From: Candidatus Melainabacteria bacterium SSGW_16
GTDB lineage: Bacteria; Cyanobacteriota; Vampirovibrionia; 2-02-FULL-35-15
DNA length: 64,000 bases
Direction: 5' to 3'
Assembly (NCBI GenBank): GCA_004769085.1
Contig: DUDS01000032.1
Coordinates: forward strand, 108,567 to 172,566
Part shown: positions 41,751 through 49,931 of the stretch, piece after piece
How the letters are laid out: each line of letters opens with the position of its first letter
How positions within the stretch are numbered: the first letter of the stretch is position 1
Program-made: the position numbers and the translations under genes
The notes under the pieces: model-generated
The model's database searches: none
What the model saw: only the letters and a program-made list of their open reading frames with translations
What the model was told of the DNA's origin: nothing

Positions 41751-43055
41751 ATGCCAACATTTTCATATAAAGCCAGAGACAATAAAGGGGAATTGAAAGA
41801 ATCCTCAGTACTTGCTGGAAATATTGAAGAAGCCAAGCTTTCTTTAAAGCAACAAGGACTTTGGGTAATAAACCTAAAGCAAATTGACTCTCCAAATTTA
41901 CCTTTTGCATCACAAACATCTGAAACTTCTATTCCTGTATCAAACCCTGAACAGGCTGGACAAACAGCAGCTAAAAAAGATAAACCATTTCTTGAAGATT
42001 TTTTAATGAAGTACCAGCCCGTCGGACTAAAAGATATGGTGATATTTTCAAGACAGTTTGCATCAATGGTTGAAGCTGGTGTAGCCATGCTTCGCGCACT
42101 AAATGTACTGACTGAGCAGACACAAAATATCAGATTAAGAAAAGCATTAGCACAGGTAAAATCCGAGATAGAGCAGGGGAGCACACTATCAGATGCACTT
42201 GAAAAGCACACACAAATCTTTGACAGGCTTTATATTTCAATGGTCAGAGCTGGTGAAGCAGGTGGTGTATTGGATAAAGTGCTGAATCGGTTGGCAATAT
42301 TTATGGAGGAAAGAAGCAGGCTTACCCAGCAGGTAAAAGCAGCAATGACTTATCCGGTAGTTGTAATGGTTATAGGTGTAGGAGTATTTTATGCAATGCT
42401 TACCCTTGTCCTTCCAACATTCCAGGGATTGTTTAATTCACTGGGTAGCGAGCTGCCTGCATACACAAAATTATTGATTACAATAAGTGATTTTTTAAGA
42501 TCCTGGTACATGCTTGGAATAATAGTATTAATTGCAGGCAGCATATGGGCACTTAAAAACTGGTACCAGACAAAGGATGGGAAATTTACAATTGATCTTG
42601 CATTGTTAAATGTTCCTGTCATGGGAGATATTCTTAAAAAAGTTGCAGTTGCAAGGTTTACAAGAACTTTCGGAACACTTACCAGAAGCGGCGTACCAAT
42701 TGTAACTGCGCTTGAAGTAGTAAAAGAATCAAGTGGAAACGCTGTACTTGCAAGAGCTGTAGAAGCAGTACAAACTAAAGTACAGGAAGGTGGAACAATA
42801 AGCGGCCCAATGGGTGAAAGCAAAATATTTCCACAAATGGTTACACAGATGGTTGCAATCGGAGAAGAAACAGGTGAGCTTGAAAATATGCTTGAAAAAG
42901 TTGCTGACTTCTATGATGTGGAAGTATCTACAGCTGTAGAAGGTTTAACATCACTTATGGAGCCGTTAATGATCGTTACATTGGGCGGACTTGTCGGTGC
43001 AATAGTAATAGGAATGTACCTTCCGATATTTACAATTATTTCAAAGATTCAATAA
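41751..43055 (+). CDS. pilC: Type IV pilus inner-membrane platform protein PilC (GspF family)
   Basis: Two T2SSF domains (about residues 80-205 and 280-405) with three to four transmembrane helices, and the N-terminal start MPTFSYKARDNKGELKESSV that is typical of the family. Conserved GEAGG and GEETGELENML segments match. It anchors the assembly and retraction ATPases in the inner membrane. No other pilus genes lie in the window, so it is isolated here; it may alternatively be the F component of a type II secretion system. Confidence 0.93.
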   Translation: MPTFSYKARDNKGELKESSVLAGNIEEAKLSLKQQGLWVINLKQIDSPNLPFASQTSETSIPVSNPEQAGQTAAKKDKPFLEDFLMKYQPVGLKDMVIFSRQFASMVEAGVAMLRALNVLTEQTQNIRLRKALAQVKSEIEQGSTLSDALEKHTQIFDRLYISMVRAGEAGGVLDKVLNRLAIFMEERSRLTQQVKAAMTYPVVVMVIGVGVFYAMLTLVLPTFQGLFNSLGSELPAYTKLLITISDFLRSWYMLGIIVLIAGSIWALKNWYQTKDGKFTIDLALLNVPVMGDILKKVAVARFTRTFGTLTRSGVPIVTALEVVKESSGNAVLARAVEAVQTKVQEGGTISGPMGESKIFPQMVTQMVAIGEETGELENMLEKVADFYDVEVSTAVEGLTSLMEPLMIVTLGGLVGAIVIGMYLPIFTIISKIQ

Positions 43056-43061
43056 CAAAAA

Positions 43062-43376
43062 CTAAGACTTGCTTTTACGTTTTTTACTGTATTTTTTACT
43101 AATTTCATCCAGTATGGATCTTGGATCAGATAAAACAAATGGATTTGTAAGCATATTAGGAAGATGCTGAAGTTTTTTAAGGTCTGCAGCAATTTCAGAA
43201 ACCTTTGAAGACAAAGTAGCCATTGCACCAAAAGCTCCCATTTTAGAGCAGTCATTTAATTCTTGAAGCAGGTCTGATAATTCCTTTGTGAGGTCTTTAT
43301 ATAACTTGTCTATGAGGGATTGATCAAGTCCTTTTATTGACGATCCTAGTGGATTACTTTTTGAGTTATTGCGCAT
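43062..43376 (-). CDS. Hypothetical helical protein, 104 aa
   Basis: From ATG 43376 (AAGGA just upstream) the chain reads MRNNSKSNPLGSSIKGLDQS and continues in amphipathic helices (LYKDLTKELSDLLQELNDCS) to a basic tail (KKYSKKRKSKS). A longer frame to 43499 has no ribosome site. It converges with pilC. No known family. Confidence 0.45.
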   Translation of the reverse strand: MRNNSKSNPLGSSIKGLDQSLIDKLYKDLTKELSDLLQELNDCSKMGAFGAMATLSSKVSEIAADLKKLQHLPNMLTNPFVLSDPRSILDEISKKYSKKRKSKS

Positions 43377-43731
43377 TTTCCTTAACCTGTAATTAACTAT
43401 CTTCCAAGGTCTTATTACACAATAATAACTTCTCAATACAAAATTTGAAAGGCCGAGGACAGATAATTTAAATAAAAAATAGTTAATCTTCAGGAGCAAA
43501 GAGCATAAAATGTATTTTAACTGTCAGGAAAAGCGGTAATTATTAAACAGATTTCAGCTTCAAACTGTTATTAAATAAGTAATTGTAAAACCAGTCCCAG
43601 ATTATATTTGACAATACTGCAGGAACATAAACTTATGTAATGTTTTTTTACATAGATTATTTTAATTTAATCTTTTCAGATATAGTTCAACAGTGTTGGT
43701 AATGGTCTGATTAACAACAGAAGTAAAAATT
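43377..43731. other. 355-bp intergenic stretch
   Basis: AT-rich, with no convincing gene, strong hairpin or repeat that I can see. It separates the minus-strand helical protein from the plus-strand membrane gene and must contain both promoters. Confidence 0.4.
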
Positions 43732-44154
43732 ATGAATGGAAAAAAAACAAGCCTCATACTAGTCGGATTAATATGGTTAGTTGTAGGAATATACCTTGGT
43801 ATTATAGGTACTAACTGGATGTTAGGATTAGGCCTGGGAAAAAAGTTGATTATCTTTCTTGCTGTCAGCACAACTATAGGCTTGCTTAAAGGAAAGTTCG
43901 TTCTGAAGAAAGTAGCATTAAAGTATTACAAAAGAGCAGATACAATTAGATTTAACAAAAGCGATATCTTAACAGGATGGATAAGAATTTTAGGACTAAA
44001 AGGCTTTATATTAATTGGGTTGATGATGGGCATGGGTATTTTTCTTAGACATAGCAACATCGATAGACCTATTTTAGGGATAGTTTACCTGGCAGTTGGT
44101 ATTGCATTAGTGTATGCTAGTAAAATATTTTTTGAAAATAAAAATACAAATTAA
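43732..44154 (+). CDS. Four-helix membrane protein, 140 aa, unknown
   Basis: Four hydrophobic segments: LILVGLIWLVVGIYLGIIG, LIIFLAVSTTIGLLKG, LGLKGFILIGLMMGMGIF and ILGIVYLAVGIALVYAS, with a basic loop (KKVALKYYKRADTIR) between the second and third. It precedes the S1-domain gene by 21 bp and may be co-transcribed. No family recognised. Confidence 0.6.
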   Translation: MNGKKTSLILVGLIWLVVGIYLGIIGTNWMLGLGLGKKLIIFLAVSTTIGLLKGKFVLKKVALKYYKRADTIRFNKSDILTGWIRILGLKGFILIGLMMGMGIFLRHSNIDRPILGIVYLAVGIALVYASKIFFENKNTN

Positions 44155-44175
44155 CTGATAAGGGTTCAAAATTAA

Positions 44176-45396
44176 ATGACACTGGTAAATTTTGAAGAAT
44201 TAAAAAATAAATATCAAAACAAACTTGCAAAAGATACTGAGGTTACATGTAAGATTCTTGCAAAGTTAAAAGATGGTTTTCTTGTTGACATTAATGAAGA
44301 ATGGGAAGGATTTATACCTTTAAAAGAAATAAATAACAATGGAACTGAGCTTTTGCTTTTTGAAACAGTACAGGGACTTATAACATCAGGACCGGATAAA
44401 AGTGAAAGGTATACTATTTCTCCAAAAGCACTTCATGAAAAACATGTCTATGAAAACCTTCAGAAAACAGTACAGGAAAATGGCTCAATAAAAGTTGCTA
44501 TTGCAAAAGTAATTAAGGGTGGCGCAGAAGCATTTATTGATGGTGTAAGGGCATTTCTGCCAGGCAGATATATCAGACTTCCGGGAATTAGCCCGGAAAA
44601 ATGGGTAGGTCAGGAAATTGAAGTGCTCATTGAAGAAATAGATTACAAAGAAAAGAAAATTATTTTAAATCACAAGAAAGCTGTTGACATAGAGAAACAG
44701 AAAAAAGCTGAGTTCACAATACAAAAACTAAAAGAAGGTGATATTGTAAATGCTCCTGTACTGAGAGTCGCAGATTTTGGCGTATTTGTTGATCTTGGGG
44801 GACTTGATGGTTTAATTCCTGCATCAGAATTAAGTTGGGGAAGGTTTAATCACCCAAGAGAAGTTGTAAAAGCAGGTCAGACTATTCAGGGAAGAATTTT
44901 CAGGATAGAAAGAGATAATTTAAGGGTCGCTTTAAGCATTAAACAGCTATCAGGCGATCCATGGGAACAGATCGAAAATGAAATTGAGATCGGGAAAATA
45001 GCAACCGGTAAAGTAATAAGCGAGGCACCATTTGGTATATTTATAGAGTTAATGCCAGGGGTTGAAGCCTTGTTACATAATTCAGAAATTCCTGAAGGTA
45101 TAGAAAAACCAAAAGTCGGCAGCCTGATTACAACAAAAATAATAAAAATTGACTGTGAGCAAAGAAAAATTGGTCTGTCTGTCAGAAATATAAAACAAGA
45201 AGATGTTTCTACCTCTGACACAATTAATGAGTCAAAAAGTTCAGAACTGCTTGTAGTTGAATCTTCAGTCTGCAACACTTCAGACAATGAATCAACTGCT
45301 AAAATTACAAATCCGGAAGATCTGTCAAAATATAATTCCACAAATGGCGATCATAAAAGTTCTGAAGCAAATGAGCAAAGTGAAATCATAAACTAA
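44176..45396 (+). CDS. S1-domain RNA-binding protein (ribosomal protein S1-like)
   Basis: Four S1-type OB folds in 406 residues: KDGFLVDINEEWEGFIPLKE (weak), IKGGAEAFIDGVRAFLPGRY, VADFGVFVDLGGLDGLIPAS and EAPFGIFIELMPGVEALLHN. A low-complexity acidic tail follows. This matches the short S1 proteins of many bacteria, such as cyanobacterial Rps1, more than the six-domain E. coli RpsA. It should bind mRNA at the ribosome. The gene 21 bp downstream may be in the same operon. Confidence 0.85.
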   Translation: MTLVNFEELKNKYQNKLAKDTEVTCKILAKLKDGFLVDINEEWEGFIPLKEINNNGTELLLFETVQGLITSGPDKSERYTISPKALHEKHVYENLQKTVQENGSIKVAIAKVIKGGAEAFIDGVRAFLPGRYIRLPGISPEKWVGQEIEVLIEEIDYKEKKIILNHKKAVDIEKQKKAEFTIQKLKEGDIVNAPVLRVADFGVFVDLGGLDGLIPASELSWGRFNHPREVVKAGQTIQGRIFRIERDNLRVALSIKQLSGDPWEQIENEIEIGKIATGKVISEAPFGIFIELMPGVEALLHNSEIPEGIEKPKVGSLITTKIIKIDCEQRKIGLSVRNIKQEDVSTSDTINESKSSELLVVESSVCNTSDNESTAKITNPEDLSKYNSTNGDHKSSEANEQSEIIN

Positions 45397-45416
45397 TTCC
45401 GGCTAAAGGAGAGAAA

Positions 45417-46820
45417 TTGCATACACAGGAATCACAAACACTAAACAAAGAAACCCAGAGAACCATCTTAAAGTCAATCTGTGACAATCCTACTTTATCA
45501 GTCGAGGATCATGTTCTTTTACTAAAAAACAAATTAGGTAAAATATCCCGGGATGAAATCATACAGGTTATTCATTCCATTGAACCAAACAAAAACTGGC
45601 ACAGGGCTTCTGAAGAAGAGGTCCAGGCAGAGATTCTTGAATATCTCTGGACGCTTGAAAGCCAGATCTTGTTTTTACTACCCCCAAAACAGAAAGAAAC
45701 TACAGTTGCAGAGTTTAATCAAATCAGGCTTCAAAACAAGCAATCAAAAGTCCAAAAAGATATTATCAGACATCTACTTAGTTCACTCGGTACTGAAAGC
45801 AAAAATCTCGCCAAGTTTAGAAAACTACAGAAAGAACTTTCAGTTCAAAATGATATTAATGATGAAACCCAGGCAGCTTGGCTCTGCAGGATCCTGTTTA
45901 CAAACCTGAGACCTGAGAACATCTCCTCAATAAATGATCTAAATCATAATTTAACAGATGAGTTCAGTAATAAATTCCCTTCCTTTAGTGAAAAGACTGC
46001 AAAGTCTCTTCAGAGGATCTGTGAAAGATTTGTCGAGAAGTATATTCCAAAAAATATTTCAGACACAAAAATAAAAAGCCTGATAAGCAAATATCAAAAC
46101 ATATATAACACCTATAGGAAGACTTCAGAATCAGAGATATTAGTTCAGAAAGATGAAAAAGACCACAATGAGCTTATTGAAAACATAATTAAACAGCTAG
46201 AAGAAATCCAGAACATAGTAAGCGAATCCCATGAAGGTGGTTTTCTGGGTAAACTATTTTCAGGAAAAATAAAAAACAAAGAAGGGGTTATTAAAAAGAT
46301 AGATGCTGTTATTGAACATTTAAGTGATATTAGTGAATTAAACAGCAGAACAAATAAAACAATGAGTGATAGATCCTTGCTTGTACAAAAAACCCAGTCT
46401 GACTATGAAAATATACTGTTTGTAAAAAACCAGCTTGAACATGATTTATATACCAGCAATGAAAAATTTAAGACTCTGGAAGAAAAAGTGGTTCAATCTG
46501 AAAACGAGCTGCAGAACAAAAAAACAGAACTTGAAAAAGCACAGGAAAGAATTTCAGCACTTGAGCAAAAAATTAATCAGATTCCGGAGCTTGAGTCCAG
46601 AGCTAACCTGTTAAGAGAGGAGTTAGCTGCAGCAAAAAACATTTCACTTAGTTTATACAACAGGGTAGGTAAAATTAAAGCTGATCTTCTTAGACAGCCA
46701 ACTGAAGCAAAACTTAAGAACAATAATAAAACCATAACTAATGGGTACCACCATCCCAACAGTACTGAAACCAATCAGCCAGCACCACCTCCAGCTGAAA
46801 TTAGTACCATGCCTAACTAA
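45417..46820 (+). CDS. Coiled-coil protein, 467 aa, unknown
   Basis: It starts with TTG 45417, well supported by AAAGGAGAG 5 bp upstream. The first half is helical; from about residue 300 to 420 there are heptad-like repeats (LEEKVVQSENELQNKKTELE) typical of coiled coil. A Pro-rich tail ends the protein. No membrane segment. It lies 20 bp after the S1 gene and is probably co-transcribed. I recognise no family. Confidence 0.65.
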   Translation: MHTQESQTLNKETQRTILKSICDNPTLSVEDHVLLLKNKLGKISRDEIIQVIHSIEPNKNWHRASEEEVQAEILEYLWTLESQILFLLPPKQKETTVAEFNQIRLQNKQSKVQKDIIRHLLSSLGTESKNLAKFRKLQKELSVQNDINDETQAAWLCRILFTNLRPENISSINDLNHNLTDEFSNKFPSFSEKTAKSLQRICERFVEKYIPKNISDTKIKSLISKYQNIYNTYRKTSESEILVQKDEKDHNELIENIIKQLEEIQNIVSESHEGGFLGKLFSGKIKNKEGVIKKIDAVIEHLSDISELNSRTNKTMSDRSLLVQKTQSDYENILFVKNQLEHDLYTSNEKFKTLEEKVVQSENELQNKKTELEKAQERISALEQKINQIPELESRANLLREELAAAKNISLSLYNRVGKIKADLLRQPTEAKLKNNNKTITNGYHHPNSTETNQPAPPPAEISTMPN

Positions 46821-46821
46821 G

Positions 46822-47604
46822 TCAAAACTTTATTCTGGAATGAATGATTTCTTCAACAGCTTTTATATCCTCATTTCTGTCCACTGATGGATATGCTTTT
46901 GAAACAATGCCAAGTTTTATTTTTATACCATTTTCAAGTGCCCGGAGCTGCTCAAGTTTTTCAGCATTTTCAAGCTGGGAGGGAGGGAGCAGGCTGAATG
47001 CCAATATTGCATCCCTTGTATAACCATAAATACCTATATGGCGATAATAAACAGCTTCAGCACCTGGCTCCCTGTAATGAGGAATAGGAGATCTTGAAAA
47101 ATATAACGCATATCCATTACTATCCATTACAGCTTTTACTATATTTGGATTATTTGCATCCTCATCATCACTATTCCTGGTAACAAGGCTTGTAATTAAC
47201 TTTTTCCTGATTCCGGGATCTTTTTTGCACTCATCAAACAGCAAATTAAATACTTTATCTATATACTCACCCGGCATAAGGGGTTCATCTCCCTGAAGAT
47301 TTATAATATTTTCAGCTTCAGGGATTTTCTGGACCACCTCCTGCACTCTGTCAGTACCTGAGTTATGTTTATCAGAAGTCATAAGAACAGAAACTTTTTT
47401 TTGTTTATTTTCCGCAAAGCGCTCTCTTACAAAATTAAAGACTCTCTCATCTTCAGTTGCGACCACAACACCATCAGAAAGTCCTGAATTAAGTGCTGAG
47501 AGAACAACCCATTCAATCATTGCTTTCCCTGCAATATTTGCAAGAGGTTTACCAGGAAACCTAGTACTCCCGTAACGAGCCGGAATTACAACAACATTTT
47601 TCAT
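46822..47604 (-). CDS. kdsB: 3-deoxy-manno-octulosonate cytidylyltransferase
   Basis: Activates KDO as CMP-KDO for lipopolysaccharide inner core. The N-terminus IPARYGSTRFPGKPLANIAG is the nucleotidyltransferase signature, and LQGDEPLMPGEYID contains the catalytic Asp region; RSPIPHYREPG is conserved. At 260 residues the length is normal. It shows a Gram-negative envelope. A 71-residue gene lies 21 bp upstream on the same strand. It converges with the coiled-coil gene. Confidence 0.96.
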   Translation of the reverse strand: MKNVVVIPARYGSTRFPGKPLANIAGKAMIEWVVLSALNSGLSDGVVVATEDERVFNFVRERFAENKQKKVSVLMTSDKHNSGTDRVQEVVQKIPEAENIINLQGDEPLMPGEYIDKVFNLLFDECKKDPGIRKKLITSLVTRNSDDEDANNPNIVKAVMDSNGYALYFSRSPIPHYREPGAEAVYYRHIGIYGYTRDAILAFSLLPPSQLENAEKLEQLRALENGIKIKLGIVSKAYPSVDRNEDIKAVEEIIHSRIKF

Positions 47605-47625
47605 GAAAATACCTCTAACCTGTTA

Positions 47626-47841
47626 CTAATGCAGGCCTACTCTTGTTTCATTCACAGGAAGAATTTCTTCCATAGTCTGAAAGATTTTCTTAAGTAAATC
47701 ACATACTTTATCAGGAGTTAATGTAGGTTTTGACCAGTCATCTCCTTTTCTTTCAGATGAATTATTTATGTATGCAACCAAAATATCTTTTGCAGCTCTA
47801 AGCTTTTCCTCATTAGAAACATTCTTTAAAGTTAAAGACAT
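47626..47841 (-). CDS. Hypothetical 71-aa protein ahead of kdsB
   Basis: A well-placed ribosome site (AAGGAGGT) before the ATG makes it a real gene. The chain reads MSLTLKNVSNEEKLRAAKDI, has a helical middle (VCDLLKKIFQTMEEIL) and no membrane segment. It is 21 bp before kdsB and probably in its operon. Unknown family. Confidence 0.65.
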   Translation of the reverse strand: MSLTLKNVSNEEKLRAAKDILVAYINNSSERKGDDWSKPTLTPDKVCDLLKKIFQTMEEILPVNETRVGLH

Positions 47842-47877
47842 AATAAATACCTCCTTTTGAATAAGATATCATATTTT

Positions 47878-47974
47878 ACGTCATTGCGAGGAGGGGCAAA
47901 ATCCCAGCGAAGCAATATCAAGGACGTGAAAGAGTTATGGAGATTGCTTCAGGCTAAAGCCCTCGCAATGACGT
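47878..47974. repeat. Palindromic repeat element (97 bp) with CGTCATTGCGAGG ends
   Basis: The ends ACGTCATTGCGAGG (47878-47891) and CCTCGCAATGACGT (47961-47974) are perfect inverted repeats, and inner arms such as GCGAAGCAAT and GATTGCTTC are also paired. This sequence type is a known intergenic palindromic repeat in several bacterial groups. It fills the gap between the divergent small gene and aroQ; their promoters must lie in or beside it. Confidence 0.85.
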
Positions 47975-47993
47975 GAAGAGTTATAATAGCCAT

Positions 47994-48464
47994 ATGCCTA
48001 CAAAAAAGAAATCTAATACCAAGCGAAAAAAAATATTGGTTCTCCATGGTCCAAATCTTAACATGCTTGGACAAAGGGAAAAGAAAATCTATGGTTCAAT
48101 CAGCCTTGAAAAAATCAACAATGAAATAAAAAAAGAATCAAAAAAACTTGGTATTGAGATTGAAATAAAACAATCAAATATAGAAGGTGAACTTGTAAAC
48201 TATATTCAGAAAGCAGGTAAAAATGGATGTAAAGGAATTTTAATTAATCCTGCTGCATACACTCATACAAGCGTAGCCATAAGGGATGCAATACTTGCAA
48301 TAAAATTACCAGTAGTCGAAGTTCATCTTTCAAACATTTACAAAAGAGAGGAATTCAGGCATAAATCACTTATTGCTCCTGTATCTACAGGACAAATATC
48401 GGGTTTTGGAAAAGAAAGTTATATCCTTGGTTTGAATGCACTTACTTCAATAGTCAGAAATTAA
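47994..48464 (+). CDS. aroQ: Type II 3-dehydroquinate dehydratase
   Basis: Third step of the shikimate pathway. Signature [19 protein letters not shown] with the catalytic Tyr, [20 protein letters not shown], and [19 protein letters not shown] start at ATG 47994; a GTG start at 47973 falls inside the palindromic repeat. A Lys-rich N-terminal stretch precedes the core. The next gene follows after 37 bp on the same strand. Confidence 0.95.
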   Translation: MPTKKKSNTKRKKILVLHGPNLNMLGQREKKIYGSISLEKINNEIKKESKKLGIEIEIKQSNIEGELVNYIQKAGKNGCKGILINPAAYTHTSVAIRDAILAIKLPVVEVHLSNIYKREEFRHKSLIAPVSTGQISGFGKESYILGLNALTSIVRN

Positions 48465-48501
48465 TTCAGCAGTTTAACGAAAAGTTTAGTGAGAATATTT
48501 T

Positions 48502-48726
48502 ATGTCAGATTTAAATGAAGATGTAGATAGTGAGATTACAAATGATCCGTGGCGCAGGAAAGCTACAACAACAGCAAGATACGATCTTTGCAATCAGTGT
48601 ATGTACTTTGCACCACAGACACCATACAAACCAGGCATTAGGTGTAAGTTTGGCTTAAGGCCTGATGTAATCTTTGATGAAGAAAAAGCAATAGCAAAAT
48701 GTAATGTATTCAGGGAAAAGGCTTAA
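48502..48726 (+). CDS. Small cysteine-motif protein, 74 aa
   Basis: Chain with CNQCMYFAP (CxxC), then RCKFGL and KCNVFREKA, four to five cysteines that could hold a zinc ion or Fe-S centre. No membrane segment. It follows aroQ by 37 bp. I recognise no characterised family. Confidence 0.6.
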   Translation: MSDLNEDVDSEITNDPWRRKATTTARYDLCNQCMYFAPQTPYKPGIRCKFGLRPDVIFDEEKAIAKCNVFREKA

Positions 48727-48773
48727 TTTTGTAATACTTTCAGAATTACAGGTTAGGGTCATATTTTTTACTC

Positions 48774-48876
48774 AGGTGGCTCGCTCATAATTCACTTCGC
48801 CACCTTTCCAGAGTTCACTAAATATCTGCTTCTTACCACGATGTCCAGGTTTTGCCGAACAAGTCGGACAAAACCT
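48774..48876. repeat. Hairpin-rich intergenic element
   Basis: Two strong stems: AGGTGGC/GCCACCT (48774-48780 with 48799-48805), and AGGTTTTG-CCGA with TCGG-A-CAAAACCT (48847-48876). No gene is seen in the 251-bp gap. Such GC-rich stems in AT-rich DNA look like repeats of mobile origin. Confidence 0.55.
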
Positions 48877-48932
48877 TTCCTGATAAATTGCTATTGTGGT
48901 CATTTTATGGATGGTAAGTAGTTACGAATCAT

Positions 48933-48947
48933 ATTGTACAGTACAAT
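48933..48947. promoter_or_regulatory. 15-bp perfect palindrome ATTGTACAGTACAAT
   Basis: Arms ATTGTAC and GTACAAT around a single A. It sits 31 bp before the TPR lipoprotein start, where a repressor or activator site would be expected. No matching copy was noticed elsewhere in the window. Confidence 0.4.
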
Positions 48948-48977
48948 GGTCATGTCTAATAGTTCAGGAGAAAACCA

Positions 48978-49856
48978 ATGAGAAAAAACTTTTTACTTCT
49001 TTTTTTAGTCTCAATTTTAGCTGTCTTTTCATTTACAGGATGTGCTAAAAAGGGACCTTGCTTAAATTGTGCAGCCACTCAGGAGCAGTCAACCAGTGAA
49101 GATGAAGCCTGGAAAGCACTTAACATGCGGGTTGTACAGCTTTATCAGCAAGGGAAGATAAATGAAGCAATCTCTGCAGGAAATGAATCTCTTAAATTCG
49201 CAAAAAATAAATTTGGGAATGATAACCCTAAAACAGCCACATCACTGAATAACATTGCTGAGCTTTACAGAGTACAGGGGAAATTCCAGCAGGCTGAATC
49301 ATTTTATAAACAATCACTTGACATCAGAAAGAAAGTTATGGGCGAAGATCATCCTGATGTGTCACTTTCTCTTAATAATCTTGCTACGGTTTATCTTGCT
49401 ACAAAAAAATACGATAAGGCTGAAAAGCTATATAAAGATGCATTATCAATAATTGAAAAACATGTTGGAAAAGATCATGTTAGCTTAGCAGCTCCACTTG
49501 ATAACCTCTCAGAGTTGTATAAATTACAAGGAAGATATAAAGATGCTGAGTCAGTTCTTAAAAGACTCATTGCAATATTTGAAAAAGCAAACAAAAAGGA
49601 AGATAATGCCTATATTAAAACCCTTAACAGCCTAGCAAGTATCTATTACTTTGAGGGGAAATATCCAAATGCAGAATCCACTTTCAAACAAGCTCTAGCT
49701 TCACTGGAAAAAAGATTTGGTAAAAACAGCCCTGAACTGACGATTGTTCTTGAAAACATGGCTGAAGTCTATAAAAAAAGTGGTGATGCAGCAAAGGCCA
49801 AAACATTTGATGACAGAATAAGAGCTATAAAGACAGTAAATCACCTGCCTGGATAA
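48978..49856 (+). CDS. TPR lipoprotein (kinesin-light-chain-type repeats)
   Basis: The N-terminal signal with lipobox FTGC (MRKNFLLLFLVSILAVFSFT, then GC) shows a lipoprotein. The rest has about five TPR units of the 42-residue type (SLNNIAELYRVQGKFQQAES; SLNNLATVYLATKKYDKAEK). TPR arrays bind partner proteins at the membrane. A smaller TPR protein follows downstream (52075), and a TPR-like tail is fused to the HTTM protein at 52740, so these may share a role. Confidence 0.88.
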   Translation: MRKNFLLLFLVSILAVFSFTGCAKKGPCLNCAATQEQSTSEDEAWKALNMRVVQLYQQGKINEAISAGNESLKFAKNKFGNDNPKTATSLNNIAELYRVQGKFQQAESFYKQSLDIRKKVMGEDHPDVSLSLNNLATVYLATKKYDKAEKLYKDALSIIEKHVGKDHVSLAAPLDNLSELYKLQGRYKDAESVLKRLIAIFEKANKKEDNAYIKTLNSLASIYYFEGKYPNAESTFKQALASLEKRFGKNSPELTIVLENMAEVYKKSGDAAKAKTFDDRIRAIKTVNHLPG

Positions 49857-49931
49857 CGATATCTTACTTATCTATTAACTTTAAATTATCAAGCATGGCT
49901 TAAAAGCTATCAATTGTTAAAATACTTTATT

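Noticed and set aside
48933..48947. LexA box before the TPR lipoprotein
   Set aside because: The palindrome does not match known LexA consensus types, and recA in this window lacks a copy upstream.
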